This document shows, piece by piece, positions 1 through 5,209 of a stretch of DNA of 5,847 nucleotides; positions within the stretch are counted from its first letter, which is position 1, and every line of letters starts with the position of its first letter. A program made the position numbers and the translations under genes. The notes below the pieces were generated by a model. It made no database searches. It was given only the letters and a program-made list of their open reading frames with translations, and had not been told where the DNA came from. The stretch spans positions 1-5,847 of the forward strand of contig CAKTZW010000138.1 in NCBI GenBank assembly GCA_934636065.1, read 5' to 3'. The stretch is from an uncultured Labedella sp. (lineage in GTDB: Bacteria > Actinomycetota > Actinomycetes > Actinomycetales > Microbacteriaceae).

Positions 1-219
1 GCCCTTCTCCGTGCGCGCAACGACACGGCACGCTCTCGGCTGGGCGCACGCTCGCTCGGCGATGTGGACGCCGACACACTCGAGCACAGCGGCACGATGG
101 CGAATCGACTCGACGATGCCGCTCCGGCATCGGTGCATCGCATCGACACCGACGATCTCTCCCCCACTGAGGTCGCGACCATACTCGGACGACTCGCCGG
201 CTGGCTTCCTCCGAACTGA
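1..219 (+). CDS. Probable P-loop (AAA/CPT-type) kinase, C-terminal fragment
   Basis: The frame is open from the first base of the window to a TGA at 217-219, giving the last 72 residues of a protein whose start lies outside. The visible part is arginine-rich at first (residues 4-18), then reads like a helix-rich lid and C-terminal region. It has an RIDTDDLSPTEVATIL segment (47-62) and ends in GWLPPN. A stretch of the form 'v-D-T-s-x-L-S-P-x-E-V' near the C-terminus is typical of small P-loop kinases of the chloramphenicol phosphotransferase, gluconate kinase or AAA 'adenylylsulfate kinase-like' kind, whose Walker A motif would be upstream. No ATP-binding motif is visible here, so the family call is inference. 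The gene converges on the MazG-like gene with a 49-bp gap and no clear terminator hairpin. That this frame is coding is fairly sure; the function is not. Confidence 0.5.
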   Translation, partial: ALLRARNDTARSRLGARSLGDVDADTLEHSGTMANRLDDAAPASVHRIDTDDLSPTEVATILGRLAGWLPPN

Positions 220-268
220 ACGGACGCCGCTCGGCTGCCCCGACCGTCGTCGACAGGTCACGCTCCCG

Positions 269-580
269 CTATGGCGTCCGCTTCCACGCGAGCCACTTGC
301 GATCGACTTCGCCCGCGAGGTCGACGTCGAACCGTCGCGCGATGAGCAGCACGTGTGCGAGCACGTCGGCGAGCTCCCCGCGGAAGTCGTCCTCGCGCTC
401 CGCGACCGTGCGACCCTTGTCCCGCGTCTGCCCGGCACGTGCCAGGTACGCCTGGGTCAGCTCGCCGATCTCCTCGTTGAGCTTGAGCAGGAGCCAGTCG
501 TCCGTCCGGTCGATGTCGTGGCGCTTCGCATAGATCGCGGACACCGACTCGACCTCGTCGCTCAACTCGTCGATCTGCAT
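269..580 (-). CDS. MazG-like nucleotide pyrophosphohydrolase
   Basis: This is a 103-residue, all-helical, single-domain protein of the MazG/all-alpha NTP pyrophosphohydrolase superfamily, whose members hydrolyse nucleoside triphosphates to the monophosphate and pyrophosphate with Mg2+. The metal-binding signature is complete: E36-E37-x-x-E40 in the segment LKLNEEIGEL, followed by E69-x-x-D72 in GELADVL, with 28 residues between. The length matches the short MazG-like proteins, and the protein should be cytosolic. Substrate (house-cleaning of damaged dNTPs or another nucleotide) cannot be told from sequence. The ATG at 580 is the only credible start, as no other in-frame start lies between it and the upstream stop of the HIT gene. 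Its AGG is directly adjacent to the ATG, so initiation may depend on translational coupling. The gene lies 37 nt downstream of the HIT-family gene and is probably co-transcribed, which makes a two-gene nucleotide-metabolism unit. Confidence 0.85.
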   Translation of the reverse strand: MQIDELSDEVESVSAIYAKRHDIDRTDDWLLLKLNEEIGELTQAYLARAGQTRDKGRTVAEREDDFRGELADVLAHVLLIARRFDVDLAGEVDRKWLAWKRTP

Positions 581-617
581 CCTGCCAGCGTGCCAGCACC
601 CTCGGACAATCGCGGAG

Positions 618-1112
618 TCAAGCGTCGGGCTCCTGGCAGCCGGCGATCGCGGCGGTCAGCCGCCGGGCGAACGCGGCCCGTTCCTCGACAGGCGCGAAGC
701 CGTCGAGCGGCTCCGACTCGTACAGGCGGTCGTCGGGGTACCGAGGGAAGACGTGGACGTGCAGGTGCCACACGTCCTGACCGCCGGCCGGCTCGTTGTG
801 CTGCCGAATGGAGATGCCCTCGCATCCGTACGACGCGCGCATGGCTCCGGCCGCCTCCTGGACGAGGTCCATCACGGCGTGCAGGTCCGCGGCGGCCACC
901 GTGTAGAGGTTCTCGACGTGGGTTCTGGGCACGACGATCACATGCCCGGCATTCCGCTCCCACCACCGCGGGGAGATGAACGCCACGGCCAGCTCCCGTT
1001 CCGCGACCACGTCGGTCGGCTGTGGCGCCTCCATCGGATCGCCCCCGAGGAGCGCACAGAACGGACACCGGTACCCGTCCGGCTCGTGCACGAGCGTCGA
1101 TCGTCCATCCAC
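618..1112 (-). CDS. HIT family nucleotide-binding hydrolase
   Basis: This 164-residue protein belongs to the histidine triad superfamily, whose members hydrolyse or transfer nucleotidyl groups (Hint, Fhit or diadenosine polyphosphate hydrolase branches). The triad is H116-L-H118-V-H120-V followed by FPR, and the middle histidine is the usual nucleophile. Upstream lie the conserved GHVIVVPRTHVENL segment (56-69) and the HNEPAGGQDV loop (105-114) before the triad. An N-terminal CPFC pair (C16, C19) is common in bacterial members and could bind zinc with histidines nearby. The start is a GTG at 1112. In-frame alternatives are worse, and the longer frame starting near 1149 is a different reading frame. 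Upstream is either a weak AGGG or a -10 box, so the gene may be leaderless. It leads the MazG-like gene and is divergent from the unknown 150-residue gene. The exact substrate is not predictable. Confidence 0.92.
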   Translation of the reverse strand: MDGRSTLVHEPDGYRCPFCALLGGDPMEAPQPTDVVAERELAVAFISPRWWERNAGHVIVVPRTHVENLYTVAAADLHAVMDLVQEAAGAMRASYGCEGISIRQHNEPAGGQDVWHLHVHVFPRYPDDRLYESEPLDGFAPVEERAAFARRLTAAIAGCQEPDA

Positions 1113-1118
1113 ATCTCG

Positions 1119-1124
1119 ACCCTA
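1119..1124 (-). promoter_or_regulatory. Candidate -10 box for the HIT gene
   Basis: On the minus strand, TAGGGT fits the actinobacterial TANNNT -10 pattern and ends 6 nt before the GTG start at 1112. This would place the transcription start on or next to the GTG, giving a leaderless mRNA. The box sits inside a short dyad (CTCGA at 1115-1119 with TCGAG at 1127-1131). The -35 region is poor. The alternative reading is that AGGG within the box serves as a weak ribosome binding site. Confidence 0.35.
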
Positions 1125-1223
1125 GATCGAGTCGACCACGACCGAACACACGAGAGGCACGCTTCCATCCTTCCGCACCGGGGCGGTCCGGTTACTCTCG
1201 CGATGGCCGAAGGACGGCACCCG

Positions 1224-1251
1224 GTGACCGCACCCGACGGTCGAATAGGCT
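1224..1251 (+). promoter_or_regulatory. Candidate promoter for the 150-residue gene
   Basis: GTGACC (1224-1229, a partial match to TTGACA) is separated by 16 nt from TAGGCT (1246-1251, matching the TANNNT -10 pattern). This predicts a start near 1258 and a leader of about 26 nt before the ATG at 1284. It lies in the 171-bp divergent spacer shared with the HIT gene. This is inference from motif likeness only. Confidence 0.35.
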
Positions 1252-1283
1252 GAGCCACACCGCGTCGACGTCTGGAGAAACCG

Positions 1284-1736
1284 ATGACAGAGCCGGTCCG
1301 CGTGAGCGGTGAGATCGCCTACTACATCGCCGCGTTGGGTCACGCGGAGAAGGATGCACCGGCTGCCGCCATCCTGGCTTCCCTGCCGGGTCCGGTGAAA
1401 CGCATCCGCGCGAACGGGCTCCGACGTGTGTACCTGGAGTACCGCGAGGCGGGCGTGACCATCATCCTCGAGCGCGCGGTCGTCTCCGCCGTCCTGCTGA
1501 CCCTCGTCGCCCAGGACGGCTTCGTCCCCTACCCCCTGCTGGATGGCCTCATCGACGGCATCGACTTCTCCACCGCGTACAAGACGGAGGTGCGCGCCGT
1601 GCTCGGAGACCCCGTGGCCACCCAGGAGTACCAGGACAATTTGGACGTCGCAGGCGCACACATCGTCGTGGGGTACGACACCGACGACGTCTGGGATGTG
1701 CAGATCCTCGCCACGTCCCCGTCCCTCGCCGAGTGA
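1284..1736 (+). CDS. Hypothetical protein, small acidic two-part protein
   Basis: I do not recognise this 150-residue protein. The ATG at 1284 has a GGAG (1274-1277) six bases upstream and a plausible promoter, so the gene and its start look real. It is soluble, without a signal peptide or clear membrane segment, although residues 58-77 are strongly hydrophobic (VTIILERAVVSAVLLTLVAQ). There may be two related halves: LPGPVK, then a tyrosine-rich strand and hydrophobic strands (34-77); then LGDPVA, a YQDNLDVAGAHIVVGYD segment and a VQIL strand (108-142). The pattern 'LGxP... Y... G..IxxxY(D)... I.L' recalls small proteins encoded beside polymorphic toxins as immunity partners. No toxin gene is in the window, so that likeness is only a weak hint. 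The gene stands alone, divergent from the HIT gene and 245 bp before the DoxX gene. Confidence 0.75.
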   Translation: MTEPVRVSGEIAYYIAALGHAEKDAPAAAILASLPGPVKRIRANGLRRVYLEYREAGVTIILERAVVSAVLLTLVAQDGFVPYPLLDGLIDGIDFSTAYKTEVRAVLGDPVATQEYQDNLDVAGAHIVVGYDTDDVWDVQILATSPSLAE

Positions 1737-1981
1737 GCGACGAGGGGTCTCGCGTCAGCGGCGGTTGAGGAGACCGCGGCGATCCAGTAGCGGAGCGAAT
1801 GCCACCCCCGCGGGCACGACTCCTGCGCTGCGGTCTCCCATCTATCGCCGCGCTATGTGCGGCCTGGCAGACCTCTGGCAACGACGGGAACGGAGGGACA
1901 CCTCCGGCCGGAGCCGGTCGACTGAAGTTCGGTCCGCGCGACAGAGCGCGCCCTCGACCATCCCGACGAAAGGAACCAGCC
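1737..1981. other. Intergenic spacer with overlapping inverted repeats
   Basis: No credible gene lies in these 245 bases. They contain GGAGACCGC (1769-1777) with its exact complement GCGGTCTCC (1830-1838), CGCGGCGAT (1775-1783) with ATCGCCGCG (1844-1852), and an upstream GGTCTC (1746-1751) that could also pair with GAGACC (1770-1775). There is also a perfect 12-bp palindrome CTCCGGCCGGAG (1902-1913). The left arms overlap, so the pairings exclude one another or cross. In DNA this GC-rich, isolated 9-bp pairs at such distance are expected by chance, so any leader-structure role is unproven. I found no convincing DoxX promoter. Confidence 0.4.
1969..1974 (+). promoter_or_regulatory. Ribosome binding site fixing the DoxX start
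   Basis: AAAGGA lies 7 nt before the ATG at 1982. It decides between this start and an open in-frame extension that begins at 1799. The extension reads as arginine- and proline-rich filler with no family resemblance and has no Shine-Dalgarno sequence. Confidence 0.75.
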
Positions 1982-2494
1982 ATGACGTCTTCCTCGACCG
2001 GCACCAGCACCAGCACCAGTACGGCGACCGATCAGGACGGGCACGATGTCCGACCGCTGACGGCGGCCGGCACCGCACGACGCGTCCGCATCCCGAGCGA
2101 CGTCTCCCTCGGGCTGCTGCTTCTGCGCCTCGTCCTGGCCGTGGTCTTCGTCGCCCACGGCGCGCAGAAGCTGTGGATCAACGGCATTCCGGCGACGCAG
2201 CAGGGCTTTTCCGGAATGGGTGTCCCGTTCCCCGAGATCACCGCCATCGCCGTCGCGGTGCTCGAGGTCGCCGGAGGGCTCCTCCTGGCGCTCGGGCTGG
2301 GAACGCGAATCGTCGCCGCCATCCTCGCCGTCGACATGATCGTCGCGATGGTGCTCGTCCACCTCGCCGCCGGTTTCTTCGCCGCAGAGGGCGGGTACGA
2401 GTTCGTCCTCACTCTCGCGGTCGCATCGTCGGCGCTCGTCTTCACCGGACCCGGTCGATTCGCCGTCGATGCCCTGATCCGCCGCGGTCGCTGA
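1982..2494 (+). CDS. DoxX family membrane protein
   Basis: This 170-residue integral membrane protein of the DoxX family has four predicted helices at about 41-60, 86-106, 109-129 and 138-156. The family signature is present: LLLLRLVLAVVFVAHGAQKL (45-64), then a loop with GFSGMGVPFP (75-84) and the GGLLLALGLGTR turn (98-109). DoxX proteins sit in the cytoplasmic membrane. Some are subunits of quinone-linked oxidoreductases or act in thiol and oxidative stress defence, but most, including this one, have no assigned reaction. The cytoplasmic N-terminus (1-40) is a low-complexity Ser/Thr tail, partly coded by three perfect CACCAG hexamers at 2002-2019. The start at 1982 is set by AAAGGA upstream. 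The gene is apparently monocistronic and converges on the tandem-CMD gene. Confidence 0.9.
   Translation: MTSSSTGTSTSTSTATDQDGHDVRPLTAAGTARRVRIPSDVSLGLLLLRLVLAVVFVAHGAQKLWINGIPATQQGFSGMGVPFPEITAIAVAVLEVAGGLLLALGLGTRIVAAILAVDMIVAMVLVHLAAGFFAAEGGYEFVLTLAVASSALVFTGPGRFAVDALIRRGR
2002..2019 (+). repeat. Hexanucleotide microsatellite (CACCAG)x3
   Basis: Three perfect 6-bp units lie in the coding sequence of the DoxX N-terminus and give alternating Ser-Thr residues. Six-base steps keep the frame, so slippage would only change the length of the tail. Confidence 0.8.
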
Positions 2495-2502
2495 CCGCGG
2501 CG
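2480..2502. terminator. Hairpin across the DoxX stop codon
   Basis: CGCCGCGGTC (2480-2489) and GACCGCGGCG (2493-2502) are perfect complements with a 3-nt loop, and the TGA stop (2492-2494) lies at the loop. The 10-bp, nearly all-GC stem sits in the convergent gap between the DoxX and tandem-CMD genes and could stop transcription from both sides. There is no following T-run, so it is not a classic intrinsic terminator. Such hairpins without U-tracts are often proposed in actinobacteria. Confidence 0.45.
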
Positions 2503-2550
2503 ACGGGCGGCGGCCCGGGCGAGAGGGACCGCAGAGCGGCAGGGGACGGG

Positions 2551-3318
2551 TCAGATCGTGTCGCCGCGCGCCTCGATCTCCTCCGCGAGGATCGGGACCG
2601 CGGTCGTCGCCGCGTGGATGCCGATGACGCTCGCGATCTCGAGCACCTCGAGCAGCTCGCCGACGGTCGCGCCGTAGCCGAGCGCGTTCTCGTAGTGGAG
2701 CTTGAGGCCCGGGACGTAGAGGTGCGTCGCCGCCGCGTCGAACGCGATGTAGACGAACTCGCGCACCTTCGGCTCGAGCGTGCCCGTCTTCCAGGGCACC
2801 GAGGAGAAGTTCGTGTACGCCTCGAAGAGCTCCGGGTCGAGCTCGAGCATCTCGTCCCAGAAGGAGTGCCAGTAGCCGCGGTTCTCCGTGAACTCCGCCT
2901 TGACCCGCTCCTGGTTCTCGTCGAGCGGGGCAGGACCGGTGCGCAGCCCCTTCTCCTCGAGCACCTTCACGAGCAGCGGAACACCGATGTTCATGGCGTG
3001 GATGCCGAGCGTTGACGTCAGCTCGATGACCTCCATGATCTCCTGCGGCGTCGCGCCGACATCGAGCGCCGCCTTGATGTGCTGGCGGATGCCCGGCTGA
3101 TAGAGGTGGGTCGCGGCGGCGTCGACCGCGATGTACATGAGCTCCTTCGTCTTCGCGTCGAGGTGGTTCTTCTTCCACGGCACCATCGAGAAGTCGAGGT
3201 AGGAAAGAAGGAACTCGGGATCGAGGCGGAGGATGCTCTCCCAGAGGGGGCTCCACGTGCCGCGCTGCTCGACGAACGCGTCCTTGATCTCCTGCTGGCG
3301 GGGGGTGAGGTCGGTCAT
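2551..3318 (-). CDS. Tandem carboxymuconolactone decarboxylase-like protein
   Basis: This 255-residue protein consists of two CMD/AhpD-like helical domains in a row (about 19-122 and 147-250). The two halves align without gaps at an exact offset of 128 residues: RGTW/RGYW, LDPE/LDPE, VPWK/VPWK, DAAATHLY/DAAATHLY, LGIHA/IGIHA. Conserved positions include E59/E187, H71/H199 and H80/H208. The protein has no cysteine, so the AhpD-type CxxC redox centre is absent and a thiol peroxidase role is unlikely. A decarboxylase, lactonase-like or binding role is more plausible. CMD proteins usually assemble as trimers or hexamers of single domains, so a fused pair may form the same ring from fewer chains. 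ATG at 3318 has AGGAG (3325-3329) six bases upstream. It is the last gene of the minus-strand cluster, 150 nt behind the FCD regulator. Reaction and substrate are unknown. Confidence 0.9.
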   Translation of the reverse strand: MTDLTPRQQEIKDAFVEQRGTWSPLWESILRLDPEFLLSYLDFSMVPWKKNHLDAKTKELMYIAVDAAATHLYQPGIRQHIKAALDVGATPQEIMEVIELTSTLGIHAMNIGVPLLVKVLEEKGLRTGPAPLDENQERVKAEFTENRGYWHSFWDEMLELDPELFEAYTNFSSVPWKTGTLEPKVREFVYIAFDAAATHLYVPGLKLHYENALGYGATVGELLEVLEIASVIGIHAATTAVPILAEEIEARGDTI

Positions 3319-3371
3319 GATGTGCTCCTGTTCCGGGCTGTTCAGTGGGCGAAGTAGGCGTTCTGGGCGGA

Positions 3372-3395
3372 TTGCGTCGCCTGTACGCGACGCAA
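3372..3395. promoter_or_regulatory. Perfect 9-bp inverted repeat upstream of tandem-CMD gene
   Basis: TTGCGTCGC (3372-3380) and GCGACGCAA (3387-3395) are exact complements around a 6-nt centre, 53-77 nt upstream of the start codon at 3318. No T-run follows on the minus strand, so an operator is more likely than an intrinsic terminator. The FCD regulator encoded next door is the obvious candidate ligand. However, the repeat does not match the usual GntR-FadR core (GT-N-rich spacer-AC) closely, so the link is inference. I found no clear -35/-10 pair beside it. Confidence 0.45.
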
Positions 3396-3468
3396 AGCGC
3401 TGAAAGTGACGACCTGGCCGCGGTAATCGTGCGGGGGGCGGGGTGCGGGGGTCGTACGGTGCGCGCGG

Positions 3469-4203
3469 TCAGGCGTTGTCGCGGAGGGTGCGGAGGGCCA
3501 GGCGCGCCGCCGTCTGGATGTGTTCGGTGAGGAGGCGGGCGGCCCGATCGGGGTTACGTGCGGCGATCGCCGTCACGATCTCCCGCATCTCGGTGACGAC
3601 GGCGGGGAGGCGGTCGGGCGTCGCGAGCGAGGTGACACGCAGCACGCGTACCCGCGCCTGGATCGACTCGAGCAGCTGCGTGAGAGACGCGGACTGCGCT
3701 CCCTCGACCAGGACGTCGTAGAACGCGTCCTTCGCGGCCAGGAACTCCCGGATCTCCGTGGCGGAGTGGGTGTCGTCGGTACCGGTGGGCGACTCACGCT
3801 CGAGCAGATGCGCCATGCCGTCGACCGCTCCGCCGAGGCGAGCCACCTGCTCGTCCGACGCCCGCTCGACGAAGCGGCGCACGACGAGCGACTCCAGGGA
3901 GGCGCGGACGTCGTACAGGTCCTCGGCGTCGTCGAGCGACGGGGCCGAGACGTGGGCGCCGCGCTGCGGCACCACCGTCACGAGGCCCTCGCTCGTGAGA
4001 ACGCTGAGCGCCTCGCGCACCGTCGTGCGCGACACCCCCATGCTCTCGATGAGCTCGCGCTCGACGAGTCGTTGGCCCGGCTTCAACTGGAAGTCGAGGA
4101 TCGCCTGGCGCAGCGCCGCGATGACCTGCTCCCGCACGGGCGCGGCCGTCCGGCCGAGGAGCGGGGCGCTCCACGATTCCGCGAGAGAGTTGTCCAGCAT
4201 CAT
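3469..4203 (-). CDS. GntR family (FadR/FCD subfamily) transcriptional regulator
   Basis: This 244-residue DNA-binding regulator has a winged helix-turn-helix at about 21-87 (VREQVIAALRQAIL; LVERELIESMGVSRTTVREAL; the wing VPQRGAHVSAP), then the helical FCD ligand domain at about 95-237 (LYDVRASLESLVVRR onwards). Regulators of this kind usually repress a neighbouring catabolic operon and release DNA on binding a carboxylate. The FCD metal site looks degraded. The usual D-x-x-F-H is KDAFYD here (His replaced by Y162) and the usual E-H in the next helix is EM (M206), while the last histidine (H228) remains. The start is one of two adjacent ATGs (4203 or 4200). GGAG lies only 1 or 4 nt upstream, and TACAGT suggests a possible leaderless start. 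The gene lies 46 nt downstream of the dehydrogenase gene and is probably part of the same operon, perhaps with its own internal promoter. Confidence 0.93.
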   Translation of the reverse strand: MMLDNSLAESWSAPLLGRTAAPVREQVIAALRQAILDFQLKPGQRLVERELIESMGVSRTTVREALSVLTSEGLVTVVPQRGAHVSAPSLDDAEDLYDVRASLESLVVRRFVERASDEQVARLGGAVDGMAHLLERESPTGTDDTHSATEIREFLAAKDAFYDVLVEGAQSASLTQLLESIQARVRVLRVTSLATPDRLPAVVTEMREIVTAIAARNPDRAARLLTEHIQTAARLALRTLRDNA

Positions 4204-4208
4204 GCTCC

Positions 4209-4214
4209 ACTGTA
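4209..4214 (-). promoter_or_regulatory. Candidate internal -10 box before the FCD regulator gene
   Basis: TACAGT on the minus strand fits TANNNT and ends 5 nt before the first ATG (4203) and 8 nt before the second (4200). It could give a leaderless or nearly leaderless regulator mRNA independent of the upstream operon. The -35 region is not recognisable. Confidence 0.25.
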
Positions 4215-4249
4215 TCGGCGGGCGTCGGCGGTGAGGGCGTCTCGTCAGG

Positions 4250-5209
4250 TCATGACGGACCCCCCTCCGGGAGCGAGGTCGCGGTCTGCGCGGCGCGCCG
4301 CGCGATCCACTCGGCGACGCGCGTGTGGTCGGCGCTCGGGTCGAGCTCCTCGGCCGCTGTGGCCCAGAAGCCGACGGCGTCCTCACCGAGCTCGCTCGGC
4401 GCGCCGACCGCTCGCGCGAGACCGGCGGCGATCCGCATGTCCTTGAGCATGAGCCGCAACCCGAAACCGGAGTCGAACGTGCCCGGGAGGATGAAGTTCG
4501 GCCACTTGTTCTCCGTCGAGCCGCTCCGACCGCTCGAGCCGTTGAAGACCGACAGCATCACCTCGGGGTCGAGGCCGAACCGCTTCCCCGCCTCGATCGC
4601 CTCGCTCGTGACCCAGAGGTGCGTCGCGGAGAGGAGGTTGTTGAGGGCCTTCACGGCGTGGCCGGAGCCGATCGCGCCGGTCGGCACGACGCGGCCGAGG
4701 TGATCGAGGATCGCGCGCGCCTCGGCGACGTCCTCCTCCGCTCCGCCGACCATGATCGTCAGCGTGCCGGCCTGCGCGCCCGTCACGCCCCCGGACACCG
4801 GGGCGTCCACGAGGCGCACGCCCACAGCGGCGAGCCGCTCCGACAGCGCTCTCGTCTCGAGCGGCTCCGACGAGCTCATGTCGACGACGAGGGCGCCATC
4901 GGCGAGCGCTCCCGCCGTGAGGAGCTCATCGACCACCGAGGTCACGATCGCCGAGTTCGGCAGCATGAGCACGGTGAGGTCGGCGTCTCTCGCAGCCTCG
5001 GCGGCGGATGCTGCGGGAGTGCCGCCCGCCTCCGCGAGCCGCTCGCGGGCCGCCTCGCTCAGATCGAACCCCCGGACCGCGTATCCGGCGGCGAGGAGCC
5101 GAGCGGACATGGGCGTTCCCATGTTGCCGAGTCCGACGAACGCGACCGTGCCCTCGGCGATCCCCGAGCCTGTCGACGGATCGGTCCCTGAGCCTGTCGA
5201 CGGGCTCAT
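4250..5209 (-). CDS. NAD(P)-dependent beta-hydroxyacid dehydrogenase (HIBADH family)
   Basis: This 319-residue member of the 3-hydroxyisobutyrate / tartronate semialdehyde reductase / 6-phosphogluconate dehydrogenase superfamily oxidises a 3-hydroxyacid to the semialdehyde, or the reverse. The Rossmann motif is G26-L-G28-N-M-G31, with D49 at the end of the second strand (GFDLS) favouring NAD over NADP. The substrate motif is DAPVSGG (135-141), the catalytic lysine is K187 in GHAVKALNN (183-191), and the C-terminal KD pair (256-257) is present. The ATG at 5209 overlaps the stop of the CMD gene by 4 bp (ATGA), and AAGG lies 7 nt upstream. The protein is about 20 residues longer than usual at the N-terminus because of two 8-residue repeats (PSTGSG core) encoded by a REP-like DNA element. 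The exact substrate is unknown; the neighbours suggest a carboxylated catabolic intermediate. Confidence 0.93.
   Translation of the reverse strand: MSPSTGSGTDPSTGSGIAEGTVAFVGLGNMGTPMSARLLAAGYAVRGFDLSEAARERLAEAGGTPAASAAEAARDADLTVLMLPNSAIVTSVVDELLTAGALADGALVVDMSSSEPLETRALSERLAAVGVRLVDAPVSGGVTGAQAGTLTIMVGGAEEDVAEARAILDHLGRVVPTGAIGSGHAVKALNNLLSATHLWVTSEAIEAGKRFGLDPEVMLSVFNGSSGRSGSTENKWPNFILPGTFDSGFGLRLMLKDMRIAAGLARAVGAPSELGEDAVGFWATAAEELDPSADHTRVAEWIARRAAQTATSLPEGGPS
5161..5203 (-). repeat. Duplicated REP-like repeat inside the dehydrogenase N-terminus
   Basis: Two copies of a 19-bp unit, TCCC(C/T)GAGCCTGTCGACGG on the plus strand, lie at 5161-5179 and 5185-5203. They differ at one base and have a 24-bp period, exactly eight codons. 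Read on the minus strand they encode PSTGSG twice, just after the start methionine. The unit resembles the CCCTGAGCCTGTCGAAGGG-type dispersed repeat that I recall from many actinobacterial genomes; that resemblance is from memory and unchecked. Confidence 0.65.

Noticed and set aside
248..257. CGTCGACAGG as a third copy of the repeat found at 5161-5203
   Set aside because: Only 10 bases match the reverse complement of the repeat, and GTCGAC-containing words are frequent in actinobacterial DNA, so this is probably chance.
562..1149. Longer minus-strand frame overlapping the HIT gene
   Set aside because: It is a different frame from the HIT triad protein and covers the same bases; only the HIT frame has conserved motifs.
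1902..1913. Palindrome CTCCGGCCGGAG as an operator
   Set aside because: It is a self-complementary GC word likely by chance in this composition, and no promoter can be seen around it.
1543..3015. Long plus-strand open frame of about 490 codons
   Set aside because: It spans the end of the 150-residue gene, the DoxX gene in another frame and the antisense of the tandem-CMD gene. Its translation is Arg-rich without family features, a common artefact of GC-rich DNA.
1853..3256. Long minus-strand open frame of about 467 codons
   Set aside because: It is antisense to DoxX and out of frame with the clearly conserved tandem-CMD gene; its composition (Arg, Gly, His rich) is that of a shadow frame.
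2551..3318. Tandem-CMD protein as an AhpD alkylhydroperoxidase
   Set aside because: AhpD needs a CxxC pair for its redox cycle; this protein contains no cysteine at all.
3520..5191. Two long plus-strand open frames opposite the regulator and dehydrogenase genes
   Set aside because: Both are antisense to proteins with complete, recognisable motifs, and they lack ribosome binding sites and family resemblance.
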